This document shows positions 35,774 to 44,539 of a stretch of 64,000 bases of DNA, piece by piece; positions within the stretch are counted from its first letter, which is position 1; every line of letters begins with the position of its first letter. A model generated the notes under the pieces. It was given only the letters and a program-made list of their open reading frames with translations. It did no database searches and had not been told where the DNA came from. The translations under genes and the position numbers were made by a program. Source of the DNA: Mycolicibacterium sp. P9-64 (GTDB taxonomy: Bacteria > Actinomycetota > Actinomycetes > Mycobacteriales > Mycobacteriaceae); NCBI RefSeq assembly GCF_008329605.1, contig NZ_NPKO01000007.1, positions 248,001-312,000 of the forward strand, given 5' to 3'.

Positions 35774-36183
35774 ATCACCGCCATCCGTTCGACCGTCGAT
35801 CTGTCCTGGGGTTCGGTTTCGGCCCTTGAATGGTCGGCCGAGAGGCCGAACACGCGGGCGATCGTGCTGTTGCACGGGGGTGGGTTGGACAACGCGTCAC
35901 TGTCATGGGGCGGCGTCGGACCGGCTCGCGGCCGCCGGTTATCGCGTCATCGCCCCCGATCATCCGGGCTTCGGCGAGAGCCCGTCCGCGCCGTGGCAGG
36001 TGACGGAGCAGTGACCCCGGCGTCCCGGTTGCCCACGCAGTGCAGGCGGCGTCTCTGATCCCCGACGCAGAACTCCACGTCGTCGGCGGCGCCCGACATT
36101 GGGTGCAACGAGACCAACCCGATGTCGTCGTCGATTCGATGCTCGGCTTTCTCGGTCGGCTAGGCGCAGACCCACCCGCGTGA
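35774..36183 (+). pseudogene. Alpha/beta-hydrolase remnant with frameshift and internal deletion
   Basis: One frame reads AIVLLHGGGLDNASLSW and, after a shift near 35920, AAAGYRVIAPDHPGFGESP: the oxyanion strand and first loop of an alpha/beta hydrolase. Most of the middle, including the nucleophile elbow, is gone. The tail resumes with IPDAELHVVGGARHWVQRDQP, holding the catalytic histidine, and stops at 36181-36183. Clearly nonfunctional. Confidence 0.7.
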
Positions 36184-36226
36184 CCGAGACGTACCCGCGA
36201 ACGGCGACGCCGTCGGCACGCTCGCG

Positions 36227-36712
36227 TTAGGGGTGGAGCGGCTTGAGGCGGATGGGCGTCGTCACCACCAAACCCAGCGGGTCGACGTAGTCGGCGCGAG
36301 ACGCCGCACCCCACATCGCGCCCCAGTGCAGGCACGTGCCGCAGCCCGGGTGACCCGAGACCAGCTCGCCGACCACCGTCCCGGCCGCTACGCGCTGGCC
36401 CGTCCGCACCACCGCCTCGACGGGTTCATAGCTGGTGCGCAAGCCCCCGGAATGCGCGATCGACACCACGGGCCGGTCCACCAGCCGGCCCGCAAACACC
36501 ACGGTGCCCTCGGCGGCCGCGTACACCAGCTGACCTGGCGTTCCCCCTAAGTCGACGCCACGGTGCCCGCTTCTCCAGTTCGGTGACGGCGCGTCGAAGA
36601 CTCGAAGAACAGCAGGCCGCGGGCGGAGGGGCCAGTCCAGTCGGCCGTCCTCGGCGTTCGCGAGCGCCGGCCAAACCAGGCCGAGGGTCAGTAGGATGAC
36701 CAGAAACCTCAT
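36227..36712 (-). CDS. Exported M23-type peptidase-like protein, Rv2891-like
   Basis: 161 residues with a signal peptide (1-20, cut after ANA). LytM/M23 core: His50 and Asp54 in GHRGVDL, His87 in SIAHSGG, and CLHWG at 127-131. In active M23 enzymes the last motif is HxH; here the first histidine is Cys127. It may be a degenerate activator rather than an active peptidoglycan hydrolase. Position between xerC and rpsB matches Rv2891. Confidence 0.85.
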   Translation of the reverse strand: MRFLVILLTLGLVWPALANAEDGRLDWPLRPRPAVLRVFDAPSPNWRSGHRGVDLGGTPGQLVYAAAEGTVVFAGRLVDRPVVSIAHSGGLRTSYEPVEAVVRTGQRVAAGTVVGELVSGHPGCGTCLHWGAMWGAASRADYVDPLGLVVTTPIRLKPLHP

Positions 36713-36763
36713 CGGCCCAGTTCAACGCGTTGCGGCGCCCAGCGGAAGCCGCCAAACGCCCAT

Positions 36764-36791
36764 TTGTGCATGACCTAGCGACTGTGCACAA
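36764..36791. repeat. Inverted repeat between the M23 gene and rpsB
   Basis: TTGTGCA and TGCACAA, perfect 7-base arms, lie 14 bases apart in the 355-base gap 36713-37067. It is in the divergent promoter region and could be a protein-binding site; nothing known to me matches it. Confidence 0.3.
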
Positions 36792-36868
36792 TCCCGGGTC
36801 GCTTCGGTCGCCGCCGCATGCGGGGGACCCCCGGCGCCGGGATGGACGAAGCATGCATGTCAACGGTG

Positions 36869-36874
36869 TAAACT
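36869..36874 (+). promoter_or_regulatory. -10 element of the rpsB-tsf promoter
   Basis: TAAACT is a good -10 hexamer about 194 bases before rpsB, leaving a long leader. No clear -35 hexamer is visible. The rest of the 355-base gene-free gap is this promoter, the structured leader and the inverted repeat at 36764-36791. Confidence 0.45.
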
Positions 36875-36938
36875 CAGTCCCGCAACTTGCACTTGCGAGT
36901 TGACTTCGCGCGCCTGTGCGCAGCCCCGCAGTTCCAGG

Positions 36939-37036
36939 GTTGCACTCGCATGCCGGGCGGTCCCGTCTCCAGGGTTCTGGGGAAGGGTTCCGGCACTGCA
37001 ACGGGCGCTAGGGCCAGGCATCACCCGATGCCTGGC
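36939..37036 (+). ncRNA. Structured 5' leader of rpsB
   Basis: The leader can fold into two elements. A long-range stem pairs GTTGCA (36939-36944) with TGCAAC (36997-37002) and, inside it, TGCCGG (36951-36956) with CCGGCA (36990-36995). Next comes a perfect 10-base hairpin, GCCAGGCATC/GATGCCTGGC with loop ACCC (37013-37036), ending 31 bases before the ATG. This resembles a ribosomal-protein leader for feedback by S2; the assignment is inference. Confidence 0.5.
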
Positions 37037-37067
37037 GACAACCGACAACAAGAGGACCAAGCCGAAC

Positions 37068-37898
37068 ATGGCTGTCGTAACAATGAAGCAGCTGCTTGAC
37101 AGCGGCACCCACTTCGGGCATCAGACCCGTCGCTGGAACCCCAAGATGAAGCGGTTCATCTTCACCGACCGCAACGGCATCTACATCATCGACTTGCAGC
37201 AGACGCTGACGTACATCGACAAGGCGTACGAATTCGTCAAGGAGACCGTCGCGCACGGCGGTTCGGTGATGTTCGTCGGCACCAAGAAGCAGGCGCAGGA
37301 ATCCGTTGCCGATGAGGCGACCCGCGTCGGCATGCCCTACGTCAACCAGCGCTGGTTGGGTGGCATGCTCACCAACTTCTCCACCGTGCACAAGCGCCTC
37401 CAGCGCCTCAAGGAGCTCGAGGCCATGGAGCAGACCGGTGGCTTCGAGGGTCGCACCAAGAAGGAAATCTTGATGCTGACCCGCGAGAAGAACAAGCTCG
37501 AGCGCAGCCTCGGCGGTATCCGGGACATGGCGAAGGTGCCGTCGGCGATCTGGATCGTCGACACGAACAAGGAGCACCTCGCGGTCTCCGAGGCCCGCAA
37601 GCTGAACATCCCCGTCATCGCGATCCTCGACACCAACTGCGACCCCGATCTCGTCGACTACCCGATCCCGGGCAACGATGACGCGATCCGCTCGGCCGCT
37701 CTGCTGACCAAGGTGATCGCCTCCGCGGTCGCCGAAGGCCTGAAGGCACGTTCTGGCGCGGGCAGCGACAAGGCCGAGGGCGAAGCCGCCGTCGAGCCGC
37801 TGCCCGAGTGGGAGCAGGAACTGCTGGCCGGTGCAACGGCCGCCGGTGCCCCGGTGGCTGACGCCGAAACCCCCACCGAGACAACCACGGAAGGCTGA
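37068..37898 (+). CDS. rpsB: 30S ribosomal protein S2
   Basis: 276 residues; the canonical S2 opening MKQLLDSGTHFGHQTRRWNP and the core VNQRWLGGMLTNF are clear, with an acidic, alanine-rich C-terminal tail typical of actinobacteria. The ATG at 37068 follows AGAGGACCAAG; the frame is open further upstream only through the leader. S2 binds late to the 30S head. One base separates its stop from the tsf ATG, the universal rpsB-tsf pair. Confidence 0.98.
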   Translation: MAVVTMKQLLDSGTHFGHQTRRWNPKMKRFIFTDRNGIYIIDLQQTLTYIDKAYEFVKETVAHGGSVMFVGTKKQAQESVADEATRVGMPYVNQRWLGGMLTNFSTVHKRLQRLKELEAMEQTGGFEGRTKKEILMLTREKNKLERSLGGIRDMAKVPSAIWIVDTNKEHLAVSEARKLNIPVIAILDTNCDPDLVDYPIPGNDDAIRSAALLTKVIASAVAEGLKARSGAGSDKAEGEAAVEPLPEWEQELLAGATAAGAPVADAETPTETTTEG

Positions 37899-37899
37899 G

Positions 37900-38715
37900 A
37901 TGCCGAACTACACCGCTGCCGACGTCAAGAAGCTTCGCGACTTGACCGGCGCCGGAATGCTGGACTCGAAGAACGCATTGGTCGAGGCCGACGGCGACTT
38001 CGACAAGGCCGTCGAACTGCTTCGGATCAAGGGCGCCAAGGACGTCGGCAAGCGTGCCGAGCGTGCCACCGCCGAGGGTCTGGTCGTGGCCAAGGACGGC
38101 GCGCTGGTCGAGATCAACTCCGAGACCGACTTCGTCGCGAAGAACGCCGAGTTCCAGGCGCTCGCCGACCTGGTCGTCACCGCTGCGGCTGCGGCCAAGG
38201 CGACCGACATCGACGCGCTGAGGGCCGCCAAGGCGGGCGACAGCACGGTCGAGCAGGCCGTCGCGGACTTGTCGGCCAAGATCGGCGAGAAGCTCGAGCT
38301 GCGTCGTGTTGCGTACTTCGACGGCAACGTCGAGACGTACCTGCACAAGCGGGCGGCCGACCTGCCGCCTGCGGTTGGCGTGCTGGTCGAGTACACGGGT
38401 GACGGCAAGGACGCCGCTCACGCGGTGGCCCTGCAGATCGCCGCGCTCAAGGCCAAGTACCTGACACGTGACGAGGTGCCCGCGGATCTCGTCGCCGACG
38501 AGCGTCGCATCGCCGAGGAGACTGCCCGCAACGAGGGCAAGCCCGAGCAGGCCCTTCCGAAGATCATCGAAGGTCGCCTCACCGGCTTCTACAAGGACGT
38601 CGTGCTGCTGGATCAGCCGTCCGTGTCCGACAACAAGAAGTCCGTCAAGGCCCTCCTCGACGAGGCAGGCGTGACCGTCACGCGGTTCGTCCGGTTCGAG
38701 GTCGGTCAGGCCTAG
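37900..38715 (+). CDS. tsf: Elongation factor Ts
   Basis: 271 residues. The N-terminal UBA-like domain ends in the signature LRDLTGAGMLDSKNAL and the core has INSETDFVAKN, which inserts beside the EF-Tu magnesium site. It exchanges GDP for GTP on EF-Tu. Co-transcribed with rpsB and followed by a strong terminator. Confidence 0.98.
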   Translation: MPNYTAADVKKLRDLTGAGMLDSKNALVEADGDFDKAVELLRIKGAKDVGKRAERATAEGLVVAKDGALVEINSETDFVAKNAEFQALADLVVTAAAAAKATDIDALRAAKAGDSTVEQAVADLSAKIGEKLELRRVAYFDGNVETYLHKRAADLPPAVGVLVEYTGDGKDAAHAVALQIAALKAKYLTRDEVPADLVADERRIAEETARNEGKPEQALPKIIEGRLTGFYKDVVLLDQPSVSDNKKSVKALLDEAGVTVTRFVRFEVGQA

Positions 38716-38726
38716 CACCACCGAAC

Positions 38727-38802
38727 TTGAGTGGCATACCCCGCCACTCAATTGGAACCCCGCGCCACTACCGGTGATCCCGGTGGGCGCGGGGTTTCTG
38801 TT
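38727..38802 (+). terminator. Double hairpin terminator after tsf
   Basis: First stem TTGAGTGG/CCACTCAA (38727-38751). The second and stronger stem is AACCCCGCGCC (38756-38766) with GGCGCGGGGTT (38786-38796), followed by a T-rich TCTGTTC. This is the clearest intrinsic terminator in the window. Confidence 0.85.
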
Positions 38803-38856
38803 CAGCGGGCCACCCAGCACGCGCTATTAGACACGTGTATTGCTAGCGTCTCCGTC

Positions 38857-40275
38857 ATGACGTTGGTTTCCGCATTCGACGACGACGCGCTTGGCGACCT
38901 GGATGCCGTTGGGGTGGTCGAGGCCCTCCGATCCGGCGCGGTGTCCCGCACCGAGGTGGTCGAGGCGGCCATCGCCCGCACCGAGAAGGCCAACCCCGAG
39001 TTGAACGGCCTTGCTTACGAGGCGTTCGATCGGGCCCGCACCCGTGCTGGCTCGACGACCGCCTTCGGCGGCTACTTCGACGGCGTGCCGACGTTCGTCA
39101 AGGACAACGTCGCGGTGGGGGGCATGCCCACCATGCAGGGCTCCGACGCGTGGCAACCGCGCCCAGAAGCGGTCGACGGTGACTTCGCACGCGCCTACCT
39201 GGCGACCGGCCTGGTCCCGCTTGGCAAGACGCGGTTGTCGGAGTTCGGTTTCAGCGCCTCGGCCGAACATCCGCGGCTCGGGCCGGTCCGCAATCCCTGG
39301 AGCACCGACCACACCGCGGGTGCGTCATCGTCGGGTTCCGGAGCGTTCGTGGCTGCGGGCGTGGTTCCGATCGCACATGCGAACGACGGGGGCGGCTCGA
39401 TCCGAATCCCGGCCTCCTGCAACGGGCTGGTCGGACTGAAGCCATCGCGCGGCCGACTGCCGCTGGACGCGGACCTGCGCGAGATGCCGATCCGGATCGT
39501 CGCCAACGGGGTGGTCACCCGATCGGTCCGCGACACCGCCGCGTTCTACCGCGAGGCCGAGAAGGCATGGAGTAGTCCCAAACTCGCGCCGATCGGCGAC
39601 GTCACCCGACCGGGGCGGGATCGGCTGCGCATCGGGGTGTTCACCAAGTCCGTCAAGAGTGAATGCAGCCCAGAGGTCAAGGACGCGACGTTGGCCACCG
39701 CAGCGCTGCTCGACCGGATGGGCCACCGCGTCGAGCATCTCGGCTCGCCGCCGGTGCCACAGTCCTTCATCGACGACTTCCTTTTGTACTGGGCGTTGCT
39801 GTCGTTTGCGTTGGTGCGCGGCGGCACGAAGCGGTTCGGCGACTCCTTCGATCGCACCCGGCTGGACAACCTGACGCTTGGCCTCGAGCGGCACGCGGGC
39901 CGCAACCTGCACCGGCTGCCCGCGGCGCTGGTCCGCTTGGCGAGCCTGCGCAGGCGAATCTCGCGGCAGCTGAAGGACTTCGACATCCTGCTGACCCCGA
40001 CGCTGGCCGCTGAACCACCCCGCATCGGGCATCTCGATCCGACCGCCGACTACGACCAGATCGTCGAACGACTGGTGGACTGGGTGGCATTCACACCCCT
40101 GCAGAACGTCACCGGCGAACCGGCGATCTCACTTCCCCTGGCGCGTTCCGCGATCGGTCTTCCGATCGGCATGATGTTGAGCGCGCAGCTCGGCCGAGAC
40201 GCCACGCTTCTGCAGCTCGCCTTCGAGCTCGAAGAGGCCAGCCCATTCCACGGCATCCAGTCGGCGTTGCACTAG
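38857..40275 (+). CDS. amiC: Amidase (amidase-signature family)
   Basis: 472 residues, Ser-cisSer-Lys hydrolase of amides. Lys82 is in VKDN, the cis-serine lies in GASSSGSG (about 157-158) and the nucleophile is Ser181 in GGGSIRIPAS. The start ATG at 38857 has no clear ribosome site. Place and content match Rv2888c (amiC) downstream of tsf. The natural substrate is unknown. Confidence 0.92.
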   Translation: MTLVSAFDDDALGDLDAVGVVEALRSGAVSRTEVVEAAIARTEKANPELNGLAYEAFDRARTRAGSTTAFGGYFDGVPTFVKDNVAVGGMPTMQGSDAWQPRPEAVDGDFARAYLATGLVPLGKTRLSEFGFSASAEHPRLGPVRNPWSTDHTAGASSSGSGAFVAAGVVPIAHANDGGGSIRIPASCNGLVGLKPSRGRLPLDADLREMPIRIVANGVVTRSVRDTAAFYREAEKAWSSPKLAPIGDVTRPGRDRLRIGVFTKSVKSECSPEVKDATLATAALLDRMGHRVEHLGSPPVPQSFIDDFLLYWALLSFALVRGGTKRFGDSFDRTRLDNLTLGLERHAGRNLHRLPAALVRLASLRRRISRQLKDFDILLTPTLAAEPPRIGHLDPTADYDQIVERLVDWVAFTPLQNVTGEPAISLPLARSAIGLPIGMMLSAQLGRDATLLQLAFELEEASPFHGIQSALH

Positions 40276-40430
40276 CGGTTGGAACAGCTCGTCGACGATC
40301 GACCGGATGCGTTTGAGCTCACCGGGTTTGAGATCCATCAGCAGGTCGTGACACGCCGGGTCGAACCGATGGCGAGGACGCTGGCCTGCGGTTCCTCCAC
40401 GTCGTCGACGACGAAATTCGTTGCCTCCAC
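40276..40430 (-). pseudogene. Possible broken small gene antisense to the gap after amiC
   Basis: From a GTG at 40430 one frame reads MEATNFVVDDVEEPQASVLA with typical GC-rich third positions, then stops. Shifting frame near 40370-40395 gives RFDPACHDLLMDLKP and ELKRIRSIVDELFQPL, which also looks like protein and continues into amiC antisense. A frameshifted remnant explains this better than chance, but no family is recognised. Confidence 0.3.
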
Positions 40431-40522
40431 GACACATCGAAGTAACCCGGGGCCGATCTAGTTAACTTCGGCGACACTGGCCGCTGCCTCTGGCGAAACA
40501 CGGCGACCTCACCATCCTTCGT

Positions 40523-41689
40523 GTGGAGACCTCTGCGACCACCGCCGTTCGAGCACCGGCGATCGCCACTGCAGCATCGGGCAACACCTTCATGTGTCTC
40601 GTCCGGTTCGCGCTGGCGAACATTCGCCGTCGTCCAGAACGGTTCGTGCTGTCCGTCCTCGGCATCGCCCTCGCGATCGCCTGCGTCACCATCGTTCGAA
40701 CCATCTCATCGGGCTTCGCGATTACCGGCGCAGACTCGGTCACCGACGTGCTCGGCGGTGCCCAACTGTGGGCGGTGCCCGCCGCGGGTGTGCACTTCGA
40801 CCCCAGTGTGCAGGCGCTGGTGGCAGGCGGCCCTGCGCCGACCGTGACCGTGCCCGACGGTTGGCGGGCCACTCGCACGCTCTCCGGTGTCACAATGATC
40901 GACGGGACGCCGGTCTCGGTACGTGGGAGCGACGAAACTCCCAGCGGTCAGGCAATTTTGGGATCGGGCCTTGCCGATCGGCTGGGTCTGACCACGGGTG
41001 AGCGCGTCGTGATCGCCGGCCAGAGTCTGGCAGTCGGCATTGCGGGGACCGGCCAGAGCGTCACCGTGGCCACCGGCATCGCGGCGTCCGTCGTCGGGGA
41101 GAACGGGTGGTTGACGGTGCTCGCGCCCGCCGGTGAGGAGAAGCGGCGCGATCTCGGCCCGACGTTCGGCGCTGCGGTCGGCCTGCCAAGCACGTCGGAT
41201 CCCTCGGTGGCTCCCGACCCGAACGGCTCCGGTCTGGTCTACGACACCGTCGGGGGCAACGGTCCGCTGACGTTCGAGCAGAAGTTCTCCGCGCTGTTCT
41301 CCGGGCAGGTGACCAGTTCCACCCTGGGGTTGATCTCCACGATCGGACTGGGACTCGGCTTCGTCATCGCGCTGTCGTCGTTCCTGGCGGCCGTCGCCGA
41401 ACGCAAGCGCGAGTTCGGCATCATGTCGAGCATCGGCCTTGCCGACGAAGTGCTGTACTTCTTCCTCGTCGAGTCCGGGATCATCTTCGTCGTCGCCTAC
41501 CTCGTCGGCATTGTCGGTGCCGGAGTGGCGGTGGCCCTGGTGATTCCGGATATCGCGACACCCATCGCATGGCTGCAGGCCGCGGGCATGGTGGCTGCGT
41601 TCCTGCCCGCGATGGCGATCGTCGGCGCGCTGGTGCCCGTGCACCGGCTGCTGCAACAACGACCCGTAGATCTGTTGGGGGACCGATAG
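40523..41689 (+). CDS. MacB/FtsX-type ABC exporter permease with extracytoplasmic domain
   Basis: 388 residues. An N-terminal membrane helix (about 42-65) is followed by a MacB-like external domain (about 70-265) and three C-terminal membrane segments with the FtsX segment ERKREFGIMSSIGLADEVLYFFLVES. The GTG start is uncertain; an ATG at 40592 beginning MCLVRFALANIRRRPERF is a good alternative. It forms an exporter or mechanotransmission complex with the two genes that follow. Confidence 0.85.
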   Translation: METSATTAVRAPAIATAASGNTFMCLVRFALANIRRRPERFVLSVLGIALAIACVTIVRTISSGFAITGADSVTDVLGGAQLWAVPAAGVHFDPSVQALVAGGPAPTVTVPDGWRATRTLSGVTMIDGTPVSVRGSDETPSGQAILGSGLADRLGLTTGERVVIAGQSLAVGIAGTGQSVTVATGIAASVVGENGWLTVLAPAGEEKRRDLGPTFGAAVGLPSTSDPSVAPDPNGSGLVYDTVGGNGPLTFEQKFSALFSGQVTSSTLGLISTIGLGLGFVIALSSFLAAVAERKREFGIMSSIGLADEVLYFFLVESGIIFVVAYLVGIVGAGVAVALVIPDIATPIAWLQAAGMVAAFLPAMAIVGALVPVHRLLQQRPVDLLGDR

Positions 41690-41695
41690 TGCGCT

Positions 41696-41716
41696 GGGCG
41701 AGCGAAGCGACGGGAG
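41696..41716 (+). repeat. Short intergenic repeat, copy 1
   Basis: GGGCGAGCGAAGCGACGGG followed by AG, directly before the mini-permease ATG. A near-identical copy is at 49963-49984 before frr. Its last GGGAG acts as ribosome site. Confidence 0.5.
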
Positions 41717-41720
41717 GATC

Positions 41721-42284
41721 ATGCTGAAGGGTCTGTCCTACGGCTGGCTGGCCGCGCGGCGGCGGATCGGCGAGATGGTGCTACCCGCCATCACGACCGC
41801 CACCGGCGCCTTCCTCGTCGTGATCGTGTTCGGCATGTCCGACGGAATCCGCGCCCAGTCCGCGTCACTCGGGCACGCCGACGAGATCGGCCGCGCCGTC
41901 GTGCTGATCGCCGTCACCGTGTTGCTCGTCGGTGTCGTCGAGGTGGCCGTGGCCACCACCCGGACCGTGGCACACCGCACCCGTGAGCTCGGTGTGCTTG
42001 GCGCCAACGGCATCCCGCGTGGGCCGGTGATTGCCGCGCTGCTCGTCGAACCGGTGATCGCGGCGGTGCTGGGCGCCGTCTCGGGTGCCGCGCTGGCCGC
42101 GGGTACCGCAGTCCTCCTGGGGGTCACCGGTATGGCGGCGACAGGAGTGTCGTCGACTGGGGTGCTGGTGGGTTCGGGCATCGCCGTCGGGGTGAGCATC
42201 GCAGCGGCGCTGGCCACCAGCATCGTGCCCACGTGGAACGCAGCGTCGCGCCCACCCATCCGTTCGCTCTCGAGTGGAGGTTAG
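41721..42284 (+). CDS. Short FtsX-type permease lacking the external domain
   Basis: 187 residues with four membrane segments. RTRELGVLGANGIPRGPVIAALLVEP is the FtsX core also seen in the partner permease, but the roughly 200-residue extracytoplasmic domain is absent. It therefore appears to pair with the full-length permease as an asymmetric dimer. CGGGAGG stands upstream of the ATG. The stop is 3 bases before the ATPase start. Confidence 0.82.
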   Translation: MLKGLSYGWLAARRRIGEMVLPAITTATGAFLVVIVFGMSDGIRAQSASLGHADEIGRAVVLIAVTVLLVGVVEVAVATTRTVAHRTRELGVLGANGIPRGPVIAALLVEPVIAAVLGAVSGAALAAGTAVLLGVTGMAATGVSSTGVLVGSGIAVGVSIAAALATSIVPTWNAASRPPIRSLSSGG

Positions 42285-42287
42285 GCC

Positions 42288-42977
42288 ATGACGGCCGTAG
42301 AGGAGTCGCCGGTGATCGAGATCGCCGACGTGTGGAAGCTGCACAAGCTAGGCGACGAGGTCGTCAAGGCACTGGTGGCAGCCGAACTCGAGGTGAAGCC
42401 AGGGGAATTCGTCTGCCTGATGGGGCCAAGCGGCAGTGGCAAGTCGACGTTGTTGAACATCATCGGCGGATTGGACCGGCCGACCAAGGGCACGGTGAAG
42501 GTCGCGGGCAAGGACACCTCGCTGCTGACCGAGAGCCAGTTCGCGGCGCTTCGGCACGACACCATCGGCTTCATCTTCCAGAGCTACAACTTGATCCCCT
42601 TCCTGTCGGCGGTGGAGAACGTCGAGTTGCCGCTGATGTTCGAGCCCTACGACCGCAAGGCGTTGCGCAAGCGCGCGATCGAGCTGCTCGAGGTCGTCGG
42701 CCTTGGCCATCGGGTACATCATCAGCCGACCAAGATGTCGGGCGGTGAACAGCAGCGCACCGCCATCGCGCGATCGCTGATCAGCAACCCGACGCTGGTG
42801 CTCGCCGACGAACCGACTGCCAATCTTGATCACCGCACGGGGGAGACGGTGGTGCGCATGCTGCGCGATCTGTGTTCGACGCTGGGCGTCACGGTCGTCG
42901 CCAGCACCCACGATCCCACGGTGGCCGATGAAGCGAGCCGTGTCGTCCGGATGAGAGACGGACAGATCGTCAACTAG
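42288..42977 (+). CDS. MacB/LolD-type ABC transporter ATPase
   Basis: 229 residues. Walker A GPSGSGKST near 44-52, Q-loop FIFQSYNLIPFLSAVENV near 98, signature MSGGEQQRTAIARSL near 148 and Walker B LVLADEPTANLD near 170. This class drives mechanotransmission exporters (MacB, LolCDE, FtsEX). Encoded with two unequal permeases; the substrate is unknown. The amine permease follows by 41 bases. Confidence 0.93.
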   Translation: MTAVEESPVIEIADVWKLHKLGDEVVKALVAAELEVKPGEFVCLMGPSGSGKSTLLNIIGGLDRPTKGTVKVAGKDTSLLTESQFAALRHDTIGFIFQSYNLIPFLSAVENVELPLMFEPYDRKALRKRAIELLEVVGLGHRVHHQPTKMSGGEQQRTAIARSLISNPTLVLADEPTANLDHRTGETVVRMLRDLCSTLGVTVVASTHDPTVADEASRVVRMRDGQIVN

Positions 42978-43018
42978 CCAGGACCCGTGAGGGATTCGAT
43001 CCGATTGGGAGAGAACGA

Positions 43019-44536
43019 ATGACACAAGAGATGGAAGCGACGCGGACGGACCGCGACGCGCTCATGACCACCGAGCTCGTCCCCGAGCAGATTCTGCCCA
43101 AGGTGCTCGGCACCTTCGGGCTGACCGCCACCTATGTGTTCATCATCTGCTGGATCACCGGCTCGTCGATCATGGCAGGCGGCGGCTGGACGGCGATCCC
43201 GATGTGGATCCTCGGCATCGTGACCTTCCTGGTACCCGCGGGCCTTGCGGTCGCCGAGCTGGGCAACTTGTGGCCGGGCCAAGGCGGTGTGTACATCTGG
43301 GCCTTCCGCACGATGGGCGACAAGATGGCGTTCCTCGGCGGTTACCTGTCGTGGGTTCCCGTGGTGCTCAACACCGCATCGTCACCGGCGATCGTGCTTC
43401 AGTTGCTGCTGCTGGCGTTCCACGCCGAACTGGGCCTGACGCTGAGCATCATCATCCAGCTGGTGATCCTGTGGACGGTCGTCGGCCTGGCGCTGGCCAA
43501 GCTGGCCGCCAACCAGAAGATCATGAACGTCGTCTTCATCGTCTACATCGCGTTGACCCTGACCATCTTCGTCTCCGCCGTCATCTACGCGGTCGGCAAC
43601 GGGTCGGCCCAGCCGTTCACCTGGCACGACGCTCTGGTGCCCAACTTCGTCGGCGCAGGCTTCCTGTACGGCACCGTGCTGCTGTATCTGGTCGGTGTCG
43701 AGACGCCGTTCAACATGGGTGCGGAATTCCTGTCGGTGAAGCGCAGTGCCACCAAGATGATCGCGTACGGCTCCGCGGCCCTGATCCTGATCTACCTGCT
43801 CACCACGATCGGGACGATGATGGTGTTGCCGGTTGCCGAGATCAACGCGGTGACCGGTGTGATCGGCAACCTCGGCGTGTCGGGCTTTCCCGGCTTGATG
43901 GAGGTCGCGGCCGTCGTTCTGGCAGTGATCGTGTTCGTCGCCATGACGACCTACCAGGTGGCCTATTCGCGTCTGATCTTCGTCTCCGGCCTCGAGCGTC
44001 ACCTGCCGCGCATCTTCACCCACCTCAACCCGCGCACCCGAAACCCGGTCACGGCCATCCTGGTCCAGGGTGTGCTTTCGTCGCTGATCCTGGTGGGGCT
44101 GTACTCGCAGAGCAGCATGGCGAACGTGACCATCTACCTGCAGGGCGGCTTGAGCGTGGTGTGGCTCATCTCGGGATTCTTCTTCTTCATCCCGCTGGTC
44201 ATCGCTCGCAAGAAGTATGCCGATCGTTATGCGGGCGAGGACTTCTGGCGCATTCCGGGCGGCATGGTCGCGGTGTACGCGGTGGCGGCCATCGGTGTGG
44301 TGGCGACCTGCGCAGGCATCTATTACTCGTTCGCCTCGCCGTGGATTCCCGGCATGGCGCCGTCACTCTGGATGACCTGGGTGGGATCGATCGCGGCGGG
44401 CATGTTCGTCCTCGGCGCCATCGTCTACTTCTTCGGGCGCCGCGCGGCCACGAAGCTGACCAAGGAGGACTCGCTGGCACACCTTGCCGTCCTCGATCTC
44501 ACCAAGCCCGAAACCACCAGCCAGGAAGCGGTGTAA
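43019..44536 (+). CDS. APC-family amino acid/amine permease
   Basis: 505 residues and about twelve membrane segments. The APC hallmarks are GLTATYVFIICWITGSS at the first segment, ELGNLWPGQGGVYIWAFR at the second and GVETPFNMGAEF near the sixth. It likely imports an amine or amino acid by proton exchange. The stop is 3 bases before the copper amine oxidase, so the imported substrate is probably the amine that this enzyme oxidises. Confidence 0.9.
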   Translation: MTQEMEATRTDRDALMTTELVPEQILPKVLGTFGLTATYVFIICWITGSSIMAGGGWTAIPMWILGIVTFLVPAGLAVAELGNLWPGQGGVYIWAFRTMGDKMAFLGGYLSWVPVVLNTASSPAIVLQLLLLAFHAELGLTLSIIIQLVILWTVVGLALAKLAANQKIMNVVFIVYIALTLTIFVSAVIYAVGNGSAQPFTWHDALVPNFVGAGFLYGTVLLYLVGVETPFNMGAEFLSVKRSATKMIAYGSAALILIYLLTTIGTMMVLPVAEINAVTGVIGNLGVSGFPGLMEVAAVVLAVIVFVAMTTYQVAYSRLIFVSGLERHLPRIFTHLNPRTRNPVTAILVQGVLSSLILVGLYSQSSMANVTIYLQGGLSVVWLISGFFFFIPLVIARKKYADRYAGEDFWRIPGGMVAVYAVAAIGVVATCAGIYYSFASPWIPGMAPSLWMTWVGSIAAGMFVLGAIVYFFGRRAATKLTKEDSLAHLAVLDLTKPETTSQEAV

Positions 44537-44539
44537 CGC

